Part shown: piece by piece, positions 1 to 7,691 of the stretch
How positions within the stretch are numbered: position 1 is the first letter of the stretch
How the letters are laid out: the number at the start of each line of letters is the position of its first letter
NCBI RefSeq assembly: GCF_016595795.1
Contig: NZ_JAENHN010000007.1
Span: 1 to 64,000, forward strand
Length of the DNA: 64,000 bases
Reading direction: 5' to 3'
From: Clostridium yunnanense
Lineage (GTDB): Bacteria > Bacillota > Clostridia > Clostridiales > Clostridiaceae
Made by a program: the position numbers and the translations under genes
Notes under the pieces: model-generated
The model's input: the letters and a program-made list of their open reading frames with translations, nothing else
The model's database searches: none
What the model was told of the DNA's origin: nothing

Positions 1-54
1 TTAAAAGGATTGGTAGCGAAAGCGGCCGCATATTCTTGGCATATTGTCAAGTGA
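1..54 (+). other. 3' end of an unidentified plus-strand reading frame
   Basis: The window opens in an open plus-strand frame that ends in TGA at 52-54 and reads LKGLVAKAAAYSWHIVK. It is the only hint of plus-strand coding at this edge and is too short to identify. A hairpin follows at 71-108, which would fit the end of a real gene. It could also be chance. Confidence 0.2.
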
Positions 55-70
55 TAATCTGAAAATTAAA

Positions 71-108
71 AAAAGACCCACACCACGTATTTGTGATGCA
101 AGTCTTTT
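71..108. terminator. possible bidirectional terminator
   Basis: The outer stem AAAAGAC/GTCTTTT encloses an inner CACA/TGTG pairing. A- and T-rich flanks lie on both sides, so it could stop transcription from either direction. The inner stem is imperfect. Confidence 0.4.
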
Positions 109-114
109 CTTAAC

Positions 115-261
115 TTAATGACATTGAGATGGTCACTTCAACAACTTTTTTATACCTATGCCTTTCCCAATGTATATTAGGAAAATCCGGCAGACAAATA
201 TGATTTATTTTTTTACTTCTTGCCTTAAACAGCTTTTCTAACCCGTATTGATTACTAGATT
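115..261 (-). pseudogene. unidentified coding relic
   Basis: The minus strand has an open stretch of about 48 codons with coding-like composition, ending in TAA. It contains the segment LPDFPNIHWERHRYKKVVEV and has no start codon or ribosome-binding site. It looks like the 3' end of a gene truncated by rearrangement. I do not recognise the family. Confidence 0.3.
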
Positions 262-277
262 TAGCTAGCAAAAAGAT

Positions 278-1150
278 TTATCCTTTCATATGCAGTGAAA
301 AATCATTAATGCATCTTTTAACTGCTTCTTCAGTATTTGCAAAGCATATATCCTGATCTTTAAGCTTATTATTACATATTCTAAGGTCCCTATTATTTTC
401 CTTATATCTTTCTGTATCCTTTATTAAAAGTTCCTCTATCCTATATTCTAGCCCCATATTTTCTAAGATCACTTTACCAACTTCGTATGTGCTTAGATTA
501 CTTTCACTTCCAGCATTGTATATTCCCTTTGGCAGATTAATAATCTTACCAAAATTACTTATTAGATCATAAACATAGGTTATCCCTCTATATTCATTGG
601 CAGGAAGGGTTATTTGTTCATTCTTTAGTGCAGCTTTTACTAAGTTCCAAATTATATTAGAATTTATCTTAACCTTTCTTTCTGGTAAACTAAACAACCA
701 GGTAAGTCTTAATATAACTGGGTCCTCTAGAGTGCCACATATAGCATTTTCAGCTTCAAGCTTATGTCTACCATAAACTGTGTTTGGTAATACTGTGCAG
801 TCTTCCTTATATGGGCCTGCTTCAACATTGCCATTATAAACTTGGTCAGAACTTAAATATATTAACTTTGTGCCAGCTTTAGCGCAGCCCTTAGCAATAT
901 TAACTGTACCCTTAACATTTACAGCATAAGATAATTCAGGATTACTTTCGCATTTGCCTGTATCAGATATTGCTGCAGAGTGAATAAGGTATTTAGGTTT
1001 AATATTAATAATTTTTTCTATAGTTTTTTCTTGGTCACAAATATCTAAATCCTTATGATTTAGAGCAATTATGTTATATTTATCTTTATAATATTGAATA
1101 AATCTGGACGCAAAAAAACCCTCTGCTCCAGTAATTAGTATTGTATCCAT
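278..1150 (-). CDS. NAD(P)-dependent sugar-nucleotide reductase, RmlD-like
   Basis: This 290-residue protein belongs to the extended short-chain dehydrogenase family. The N-terminal Rossmann motif is TGAEGFFASRF (residues 7-17), followed by an SxxxVYNG segment near residue 100 and a YGRHKLEAE active-site YxxxK near 127-135. Length and motif order match the RmlD_sub_bind family, which reduces dTDP-4-dehydrorhamnose or related 4-keto sugars. The ATG at 1150 follows a GAGG Shine-Dalgarno. No other rhamnose-pathway genes (rmlA, B, C) are next to it, so the substrate is open. The gene stands alone and its role in cell-surface sugar synthesis is inferred from the family only. Confidence 0.75.
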   Translation of the reverse strand: MDTILITGAEGFFASRFIQYYKDKYNIIALNHKDLDICDQEKTIEKIINIKPKYLIHSAAISDTGKCESNPELSYAVNVKGTVNIAKGCAKAGTKLIYLSSDQVYNGNVEAGPYKEDCTVLPNTVYGRHKLEAENAICGTLEDPVILRLTWLFSLPERKVKINSNIIWNLVKAALKNEQITLPANEYRGITYVYDLISNFGKIINLPKGIYNAGSESNLSTYEVGKVILENMGLEYRIEELLIKDTERYKENNRDLRICNNKLKDQDICFANTEEAVKRCINDFSLHMKG

Positions 1151-1325
1151 TTATAATCCTCACTTTATCTTGTTATTCCAAATGATTTGTCTATTTGTTA
1201 CTATCTTAATCTATTACTTTCTAATATGTTATAGAATTCCTAGCTGAGCTGCTAATTTATACATGCTAAATTCATAGCGAGTGATTTTCGAGCAAATATA
1301 AATTAAGTTTCGCCACATCAACTCT

Positions 1326-1943
1326 TTAAAAACCGCACTCTTCATTAACTATATATAGTTTCATTCTATTTTTATCATTTTGCCCTTCTATTATTGATAG
1401 GCTATTACACACTCTTTCTTTTGACAGGCAATCAACACATCTATTTAAGGTTACACAGGGAGGGTTGAAACCTGCTCTTTTTGCATTCTGTGGGCAAGCT
1501 ACATTCTTTACTCTTTTTATAGCCTCATCTAAGGTAGCTACAACCTTATTTTTTCCTACTACAATGATTACATGGTCTGGTCCATAGTTAATTGCAGCTA
1601 CTCTATTTCCACTATGGTCTACATTAACGATTCTCCCATCAAGAGATATTGCATTGGAACCAGTGATATAGTAATCAGAAAGAAGTGCCTTTTTCTTTAA
1701 CGACTTACACTGTTCTTTATCCTTCCCAAGCTCTTTGTCGTATACAATATTACCCCTTTTTAATAGAGAATCTGTAATATCCATCTTGCCAAGGGTAGCT
1801 GAATGTCCTATTCCAACAGTACCTTCAATAGGTACAGTATTTAATATATATGATTTAACATCCTCTAAGGTTTCAAAATACTGAACTTCTATATTTCTAA
1901 GTTTAAAGTTTTCTTTCAATTTATTAATGGTTTCACTATTCAT
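1326..1943 (-). CDS. LUD domain protein (LutC/YkgG-like)
   Basis: The protein has about 205 residues and matches the LUD (DUF162) family: a GIGHSATL motif near residue 46, TGSNAIS near 95, NVDHSGNR near 108 and DHVIIVVGKNKV near 125. A C-terminal cysteine set (CPQN..., CVTLNRCVDCLSKERVC) resembles the tail of this clostridial subgroup. LUD proteins act in lactate utilisation complexes with LutA and LutB. Neither partner is here, so the physiological role is uncertain. A TTG at 1955 overlaps the GAGG ribosome-binding site, so the ATG at 1943 (MNSETINK) is preferred. Confidence 0.75.
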   Translation of the reverse strand: MNSETINKLKENFKLRNIEVQYFETLEDVKSYILNTVPIEGTVGIGHSATLGKMDITDSLLKRGNIVYDKELGKDKEQCKSLKKKALLSDYYITGSNAISLDGRIVNVDHSGNRVAAINYGPDHVIIVVGKNKVVATLDEAIKRVKNVACPQNAKRAGFNPPCVTLNRCVDCLSKERVCNSLSIIEGQNDKNRMKLYIVNEECGF

Positions 1944-1955
1944 ATATATCCTCAA

Positions 1956-2473
1956 TCCACCTTATAATTGATTATAAAATACAATGGTTGTTTACTAGTT
2001 TTTATATGAAAATTATAACATTTTATTAAGTGTATTGTATAATGTCTTTTTCCGTTTCCTTAGCCACTTCCATATTAGCTTGTACTATTACTAACTGAAC
2101 AAAAGTGTTAGATCATTGCTTTATTCCTTCTTCCTATTTCATGTTACTGTCTACCTAAGTAAATTGGATCTCACTTAAGAATTCTATAAATTTCTCTATG
2201 ACAACAATTAATTAAACAAACCGTCAACTTTTTAAACTTGTATCCACAATTATTTATATACTGGCATCATATGTGTAAACTGTAAAAAACACTCATGGAG
2301 GTACTTTTTAATTCATTCAATTAACTTTGTACGTCTGAGGCTTATAAGAATTTATAGATAGTTTAGTTGCAAATATTAATAGACTACTTTGCTAATCACC
2401 TCCCAGTGGCCTAATTCAAACATCACAATATTTTATTTATCATTTACTTTAAAATTATTTCTCTTCCAATAAG
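1956..2473. other. intergenic stretch, no gene recognised
   Basis: This AT-rich sequence shows no supported reading frame or RNA structure. It presumably carries the promoter of the LUD gene at its left end. The rest looks like decayed spacer. Confidence 0.5.
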
Positions 2474-2522
2474 AAAAAGACTAGATTTTGAAATAAAGAT
2501 TAATCAAAATTTAGTCTTTTTT
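2474..2522. terminator. bidirectional terminator
   Basis: A strong hairpin pairs AAAAAGACTA...GATTTTGA with TCAAAAT...TTAGTCTTTTT and has T-runs in both directions. On the minus strand it would end the bacteriocin-like operon at 2710-3617. Confidence 0.7.
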
Positions 2523-2709
2523 TGTTTTTGTGAGTTATTTATTTTATATTCAATTCCTATGATTTTAAGCATTTCAAAATCTTTTGTTTATCTGCTTTTC
2601 TACCTATTTTGTATATTCAAGAGGCACAACCACATTTTTATAAATTTAGTAATCGTCTAAGCTCAGTTTAAAAACTATTCTACTATAAAAAAACATTAAT
2701 TGTTTTCAT

Positions 2710-2898
2710 TTACTTCTTAATATAAATCAAATATGATAAAACACATGTTATGATTAGAAGTAATACAAATACTAGAATATACGTATTTTTATATATTTTT
2801 TTAAATCTATAGGCTATAAATAAAGCAATAGAGCCACCAACAAATAAAAATATAGGAAATAAATGTATAAACCTCCTGATAATGTCCCTTAAATCCAT
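2710..2898 (-). CDS. small two-TM protein, candidate immunity protein
   Basis: This 62-residue protein has two predicted membrane helices (about 11-29 and 40-59) separated by a basic loop (YRFKKIYKN). Its ATG overlaps the TAA of the upstream secreted protein in a TAATG arrangement, so the two are translationally coupled. Small membrane proteins in this position usually confer self-immunity to a co-transcribed bacteriocin. That role is inferred from context only. An alternative TTG start 15 nt upstream is less likely given the overlap geometry. Confidence 0.6.
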   Translation of the reverse strand: MDLRDIIRRFIHLFPIFLFVGGSIALFIAYRFKKIYKNTYILVFVLLLIITCVLSYLIYIKK

Positions 2899-3617
2899 TA
2901 CACTCTTGACCAATAAAAATCAGCGTTATCTCTTTGTTTATATGCATTCCATAGTGTAACACCTGCCGAAATTGCCGCTCCTATAGCTACAAGAACGCCT
3001 ACAATTGCTCCTACCCCTGTTGGAGCTGTTAATACTCCTACAACTGTTGCACATGCCGCAGTACCAACTGACGCGATTGCTGCAAGTTCATACCCAACTT
3101 GACTATCTACTGAATTTTTAAAACCTAATAAGTCACTACTGTTAGAGGATGTCTCATATGTTGAATAATAGCTATTACTTGAGTTCCATATAGCCCAACG
3201 TTTATCAGAATAATATAAATAAGCATCATCCCATAAAATACTAAATTCAGAATTTACTAAATAAGTTGAAGCTGCTGAAATAGAGTTACTTTTTAGTTGG
3301 TTAAGTTTATTAGCAGAACTTTTAATTTTGTTTTCATCAACTTTTTTATCAGTCAAAGTAACTTTTTTTGTTAACTTATCAGTTTGTTTAACATTGATAG
3401 TGTTGTTTTTCTTATCATAAGTCGTTAATGTAATAGCCTTGCTATCCTCAGATTGAACAACTTTAGAATCTTTTGTATCAGATAGAACAGAAACCGTAAC
3501 TTTCTCGCCATCAACATTCAATGTCTGAACATTAAGTGTTGAAGCTTGTACATTAACATTAACAAATATCATAACTGCCAATATACATAAAAATACTCTT
3601 GCAATTGAATTTTTCAT
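2898..3617 (-). CDS. secreted geobacillin-26-like protein
   Basis: The protein has 239 residues with a signal peptide (residues 1-25, ending VNVQA-S), a Lys/Thr/Asp-rich beta-type middle region (26-110) and a Tyr/Trp/Ser-rich segment (115-165). The C-terminal hydrophobic Ala/Gly domain (about 175-225) ends in an aromatic tail, FYWSRV. This layout resembles geobacillin-26-type class III bacteriocins as I remember them, including the VLTAPTGVGAIVG hydrophobic stretch. Confidence in the family is moderate. The ATG at 3617 is preceded by AAGGGATGGGG. A plausible promoter lies about 70 nt upstream (TTGCAA, 16 nt, TAAAAT). The coupled downstream membrane protein fits an immunity partner. The alternative is a secreted protein of unknown role. 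Confidence 0.6.
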   Translation of the reverse strand: MKNSIARVFLCILAVMIFVNVNVQASTLNVQTLNVDGEKVTVSVLSDTKDSKVVQSEDSKAITLTTYDKKNNTINVKQTDKLTKKVTLTDKKVDENKIKSSANKLNQLKSNSISAASTYLVNSEFSILWDDAYLYYSDKRWAIWNSSNSYYSTYETSSNSSDLLGFKNSVDSQVGYELAAIASVGTAACATVVGVLTAPTGVGAIVGVLVAIGAAISAGVTLWNAYKQRDNADFYWSRV

Positions 3618-3847
3618 TAATTCCCCATCCCTTCGAACAAATTGTTATATATTTGAATTGAATATAGTTATATTTTAACATTAAATTCATAACTTGCAAC
3701 ATATTTCTTTAACTAATTTCCAATTTGTTCTATATATTTACATCGATTCATCAATTTCAATGACATGTGCAATGTTATTGCAATAAAGTTTAAACACGCA
3801 TCATGTATTCTTGTTAATAAAATCAAGTAGAATCTGATTTCTTTATA

Positions 3848-4401
3848 CATATTTTTTATACTCTACTTCATTAAATTTTGAGGTATCACGAAATAGCATT
3901 TTAAGTGGCTGATGCATAACTTTATCTAAAGACTTAAACTTATCATCTGATAAGACTTTTCTATTACTGCATTCATAAGATTTTCAGAGGTATGTTCTGA
4001 AACCTTTTTATTTCTATTTAATACTTCAAGCAATTTATCTGAGTAGCTGCTATAAAACAGGTCAAAGACAAAATACATATTGCTATCAATAATCTCAAAG
4101 TTATTGTAATCTATGTATCTTATTAACTCGCTAATATTTTTACTTCAATTTACTATAACACTATCAGATACTATAAGGATCATTTTTTCCTCAGCACGGG
4201 AAACAGCTAAAGGAGCGTAGTTTTCTTCTCCATTTGTTAATATTATTAATTCATCATCGTAAAACTACTTATTACAAAAATCTATTATCTTAGGATGACA
4301 TCTATAGTGTTCTTTAAGTAGTGTTTTAGGAACATCTTCATATAGACTTTTACATAGAAGAAAGTAAGCTATTCTTTGAGTAATTATAGGCTTCATTTAT
4401 T
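3848..4401 (-). pseudogene. decayed copy of the SF1 helicase at 7692-10406
   Basis: The DNA matches the intact helicase over its codons of about 548-613 and 709-824, with scattered substitutions, small indels and stops. An internal block of 288 bp is missing. The junction lies exactly at a 9-bp direct repeat, AAACAGCTA, found at 8282 and 8570 in the intact gene, so the deletion was probably produced by slippage or end joining at that repeat. It shows that a second helicase copy once lay to the left of the xylosidase. Confidence 0.85.
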
Positions 4402-4538
4402 AGTTATCCTTGCAAAATTCACAGTTGATTTTTATTCCTACTATAGATAATCCAGTTCTATCTAATAAAACTAAGAGATACTTCTATTAACTATTAATGT
4501 AATAGGATTATCAAATATAGATTCTATTTGGAACTGGT

Positions 4539-6047
4539 TTATCTATATCTTATCAACTTAATAAAATAAACATCATTTTCCTTCATTTGCAACTCTTTTT
4601 CAAAGCTTTTATTTTTTTCTATATAACATTCTTCTTCAAAAACTGGTTGTCCAGAAGCTTTCAGCTTTAATTCTTCTACTTGACACTTATTTAAGTATTT
4701 AGGTGAACCCATATTAATGTATTCTGTATAAGCGTCATTGCAGGAATATCCTACCCTAAAAACTTGGACTTTGTATTTTCCTTCTGGTATCCCATCAATA
4801 CCAATATGCACACACTCACCTTTATTTGAAGGCAAATCTTTAGCAAAATAGATCTCATCGCAAGAATCCTGTTCTGGTTTAGTGTAATCCCATAAGAGCA
4901 GCTGTATTCCTGTATCATCCATACAAGCCCAGCTGTCAGCATCATTATTCTCAAGTTCAACATCTCCAAGTTCAGCGAGAAATTTATACGAATAAAATGC
5001 TGGCTTCTTGATCCCTTGTAGATTTATAAGCCCAAAGCTACCACTAAATGGAGTATCAGGTGGTCCAGATTCTTCAAATATATCTGTAAAGGTCCAGTAG
5101 CACATGGAGTCAACAGTTCCCTCCAAGTTTTTTAGATTATATAGTATACATGGTGCCTGTATATAAGATTCATGTATATAATCTTTGTTATACCAAGATG
5201 TATTCCATTCTGAATAATGTATTTCAAGATTTGGTTTAGAAGAGGTTCTTACTTGTTCACATATTCTCTTAACATCGTCTATAATAAAATCCTTGTTTCT
5301 ACCCAAATATAGTAAGTCTTCACCATTTTCCGAAATAGTCTCTATACCATATGTATGAGTAGACACAAAATCTATTGGAACCTCTTTCTCAGCACAGTAA
5401 TTAATCATCTCTTTTATCCACCCATTACCCGCCGTAGCTGGTCCTCCAACCCGATACCCTTTGCAGACATCTTTTACAGCCTTTACAGTAACCGCATATA
5501 GCTTGAAGTATCCATCAATATTTTCTAGATCATTAAACTGCTTTGTTGGTGAGAAAAAACCAGGGTGATTAGGCTCATTCCATACCTCAAAATACCAAGT
5601 AAGGACTTCCTCTCTTCCATATCTCTCTTCAAGATGTATTACAAAGTTACTAACCAGTGAGTACCACTTATCATAATCCTTCGGAGGAGTAATATTAGCA
5701 TTCCACCAAAAAACAGTTTCCTCACCACTTGCCAAAGCCTTCGGCATGAAACTTAACTCTACAAAAGGCTTAATCCCTTTATCAATAAGACTGTCATACA
5801 CAACATCCACATACTGCCAGTTGTAATTTGCAGACCCATCAGAATTCTCTTTATATACACCCATTTCATCATGGAAAATCCCATGAAATCTCAAATACTT
5901 AAACTTACACGCTTCCTTTACAATATCAAGCTGATCTTGAAAATCTTTTCTAAGCACTTCTCCTGCTCGTCCTGCTCCTACGCATAAAGAAAAATACTTG
6001 TTGTGCTTACCCTTTACTTTATTATAATTCAAGTTAATATTTCTCAC
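4539..6047 (-). CDS. GH39 beta-xylosidase
   Basis: This 502-residue intracellular glycoside hydrolase (no signal peptide) should hydrolyse xylo-oligosaccharides to xylose with retention of configuration. The GH39 acid/base glutamate is visible in FEVWNEPN (E158) and the nucleophile in IHYSEWN (E280), with GGPATAG at 201-207 between them. The spacing agrees with well-studied clostridial XynB enzymes. A beta-sandwich-type C-terminal region follows residue 350. The ATG at 6047 has a weakly defined GAGAGG upstream. No transporter or xylose genes are adjacent: it sits between a helicase relic and an Rpn gene, which suggests it was stranded by rearrangement of this region. Confidence 0.88.
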   Translation of the reverse strand: MRNINLNYNKVKGKHNKYFSLCVGAGRAGEVLRKDFQDQLDIVKEACKFKYLRFHGIFHDEMGVYKENSDGSANYNWQYVDVVYDSLIDKGIKPFVELSFMPKALASGEETVFWWNANITPPKDYDKWYSLVSNFVIHLEERYGREEVLTWYFEVWNEPNHPGFFSPTKQFNDLENIDGYFKLYAVTVKAVKDVCKGYRVGGPATAGNGWIKEMINYCAEKEVPIDFVSTHTYGIETISENGEDLLYLGRNKDFIIDDVKRICEQVRTSSKPNLEIHYSEWNTSWYNKDYIHESYIQAPCILYNLKNLEGTVDSMCYWTFTDIFEESGPPDTPFSGSFGLINLQGIKKPAFYSYKFLAELGDVELENNDADSWACMDDTGIQLLLWDYTKPEQDSCDEIYFAKDLPSNKGECVHIGIDGIPEGKYKVQVFRVGYSCNDAYTEYINMGSPKYLNKCQVEELKLKASGQPVFEEECYIEKNKSFEKELQMKENDVYFIKLIRYR

Positions 6048-6279
6048 AGTTACCTCTCCTCCTCATTAATCCTCACTAATCTACCATAACGATTTCACCC
6101 AAATTAGTTTAATAAAATTATTTTGTTATAGACTTAATTTCATCTACATTTCGTAGCACTTTTTATTCCATAAGAACATTAAACGCTTACAAATGCCAAT
6201 TTATTTTTCTTTTATTTTAGAATATGATAATATTTTACCATATTATTCTACGCAATACATATTATCTACGACATGTAAA

Positions 6280-6312
6280 AAGGTAGTTAAATAGAAATTC
6301 TTTAACTACCTT
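6280..6312 (-). terminator. terminator after rpn copy 1
   Basis: A perfect 12-bp stem, AAGGTAGTTAAA/TTTAACTACCTT, has a 9-nt loop and is followed by a T-run on the minus strand. It has a counterpart in the second repeat copy. Confidence 0.75.
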
Positions 6313-6449
6313 ATATACTAATATATTTGATTAATTGCATTTATACTTTAGATTAACTGTATTACATATATATTGGTCTTGGTTTAATAGAAATATAAAA
6401 TCAAAAAATCACTAAATATTATACATTTATAAAAATCAAATCTATGTTA

Positions 6450-6644
6450 TTAAAAATACTTTTCTAAATCCTCTACTTTTTCTAAATCAAATATATCATT
6501 CGCTATTAACTCTATATTTTCTGAAGGTAGATTCTTTATCTTTTCCTCATATTCTTCAGAAAGTTTCTTAAACTTTTTATTTAATAACTTTATGAGAATT
6601 TCAGCTTTTCCTTCATCTCTTATCATCTTTCCTATTTCTGTCAC
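6450..6644 (-). CDS. internal RpnS-like antitoxin, copy 1 (in-frame gene within gene)
   Basis: Inside the rpn gene an in-frame GTG at 6644 is preceded, after exactly 8 nt, by AAGGAGG. That is a stronger site than the one of the full-length gene. Initiation here would give a 64-residue C-terminal protein starting MTEIGKMIRD and containing the GKAE repeat. In characterised Rpn systems the separately translated C-terminal domain (RpnS) blocks the toxic full-length RpnL. The sequence shows the ribosome-binding site and frame directly; the antitoxin role is taken from the family. Confidence 0.7.
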   Translation of the reverse strand: MTEIGKMIRDEGKAEILIKLLNKKFKKLSEEYEEKIKNLPSENIELIANDIFDLEKVEDLEKYF

Positions 6645-7286
6645 ACTAAATACCTCCTTAAATCTCTTTTTAGATATTTTATCTCCAAATTTATCAAACA
6701 ACGCATACAGCAAAGTTAAGCATTTCAGTTTAACTTCACTATCTTGAATTGAGTTTGCTAGTTCTATTCCTTCTAGAGTTCTTTCACTTTTACTAATATT
6801 ACTACTCATTAATGGAATAAAACTCAGTGTTAATATATCTTCACTTGTTAGCTTTTCATTATTTCTAATTTTATTTTTTAACATTTCAAGCTTTTTATCA
6901 CCATCTAAATTTTTCATGTAAAAAGCTTCAATGTTATAATTAATACTTCCTGCATCAATATGTATTTCAGCATCTTCAATGTCTGCTGAATATATAACCA
7001 CTGTCCTTATCTTGCGCTTATCTTTATAAAATAATGAAGCATCGTAATATAAAAACCGCTTAATGTCTTCCTTTTTGTCTGTAGTCTGAAACTCAAAATG
7101 AAGATAATTACCATCCGCTGTGTAAAACAAATAGTCTGTATAATTGGTTTTGATATCGACATTTTTTATTTCTGTTTCTGCTGGAGCAACTATCTTTGTA
7201 TCAATACCAAAGAACTGTACTGCATTATCTTTAAAAAACTCCATAGCCTTTTTAAAGACTGCATCTTCTATTTTATTATAATCCAT
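6450..7286 (-). CDS. Rpn family nuclease (RpnL-like), copy 1
   Basis: This 278-residue protein is of the Rpn / PD-(D/E)XK nuclease-transposase family. The nuclease core is in the N-terminal half: TDYLFYTADGNYLHFEFQTT carries the D...E-x-Q variant of the motif. The C-terminal half is helical with a GKAE element. Family members are DNA nucleases that act as growth-inhibiting anti-phage toxins and are held in check by a small protein made from the 3' end of the same gene. The start at 7286 (MDYNKIED) is preceded by AGGAAGG. The longer frame upstream to 7418 lacks a ribosome-binding site and covers the operator. It is 8 residues shorter than copy 2, the difference lying in the GKxE repeat. Confidence 0.85.
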   Translation of the reverse strand: MDYNKIEDAVFKKAMEFFKDNAVQFFGIDTKIVAPAETEIKNVDIKTNYTDYLFYTADGNYLHFEFQTTDKKEDIKRFLYYDASLFYKDKRKIRTVVIYSADIEDAEIHIDAGSINYNIEAFYMKNLDGDKKLEMLKNKIRNNEKLTSEDILTLSFIPLMSSNISKSERTLEGIELANSIQDSEVKLKCLTLLYALFDKFGDKISKKRFKEVFSVTEIGKMIRDEGKAEILIKLLNKKFKKLSEEYEEKIKNLPSENIELIANDIFDLEKVEDLEKYF

Positions 7287-7347
7287 ACTATGCCTTCCTT
7301 TCCACTGCTTTATATATGATATTATTTCCAGTAGAAAGAAAAGTATG

Positions 7348-7361
7348 CGAACAAAAGTTCT
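7348..7361. promoter_or_regulatory. LexA (SOS) box-like operator, rpn copy 1
   Basis: CGAACAAAAGTTCT matches the Firmicutes LexA box core GAAC-N4-GTTC. It lies about 62 nt upstream of the rpn start. The second copy has the fully symmetric version. Confidence 0.65.
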
Positions 7362-7455
7362 TATATTCCTATTCATTAATTTATCTATAACTAATTTTAT
7401 ATTATATATCATTAGCAATAAACTTCATTCAAAGTTTATCCTATTTCTTAAACTA

Positions 7456-7673
7456 TAGGAACATTAGGTGCTTTACATTCAATAATCGCTTGAGGTATAA
7501 GAACTTCATTTTTGTCTTACTATTTCCTCAGGTGTTTCCATAACAAGCATTTTCCTTATTGGATCAAATATATACCTCTTTCCATTCCTTAAATAATTTT
7601 TACCTAAATAGTATTTAAGAAAATCTATATCTAAAGAATAGTCCATAATCATATCTGTCCTTTTAACAAACTT
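7456..7673 (-). pseudogene. relic of an HsdR N-terminal-domain (HSDR_N-type) protein
   Basis: The minus strand reads KRYIFDPIRKMLVMETPEEI and then, after a stop and in another frame, EVLIPQAIIECKAPNVPI. RYIFDPIRK..v..TPEE and IECKAP are hallmarks of stand-alone HSDR_N domain proteins (PD-(D/E)XK, E-C-K). The part between them, which would carry the catalytic aspartate, is deleted. The relic lies between the end of repeat copy 1 and the stop of the SF1 helicase. Confidence 0.65.
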
Positions 7674-7691
7674 TATGATGATATAATTTTT

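Larger units (their letters stand above)
6208..7455. repeat. 1.25-kb direct repeat, copy 1
   Basis: This segment carries an Rpn gene, its upstream operator and its downstream terminator. It is repeated in the same orientation at 10422-11668. The coding part is nearly identical, while the non-coding parts have diverged more. Homology starts at TCTTTTATTTT and ends at TTTATCCTATTT in both copies. Confidence 0.85.

Noticed and set aside
2092-2107. LexA-box-like GAACAAAAGTGT in the intergenic region
   Set aside because: One arm is mismatched and no gene start lies downstream within a useful distance.
7287-7418. N-terminal extension of rpn copy 1 (and the same at 11504-11641)
   Set aside because: No ribosome-binding site at the upstream ATG, and the extension would place the LexA-like operator inside the coding sequence. 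The internal ATG with AGGAAGG is better.
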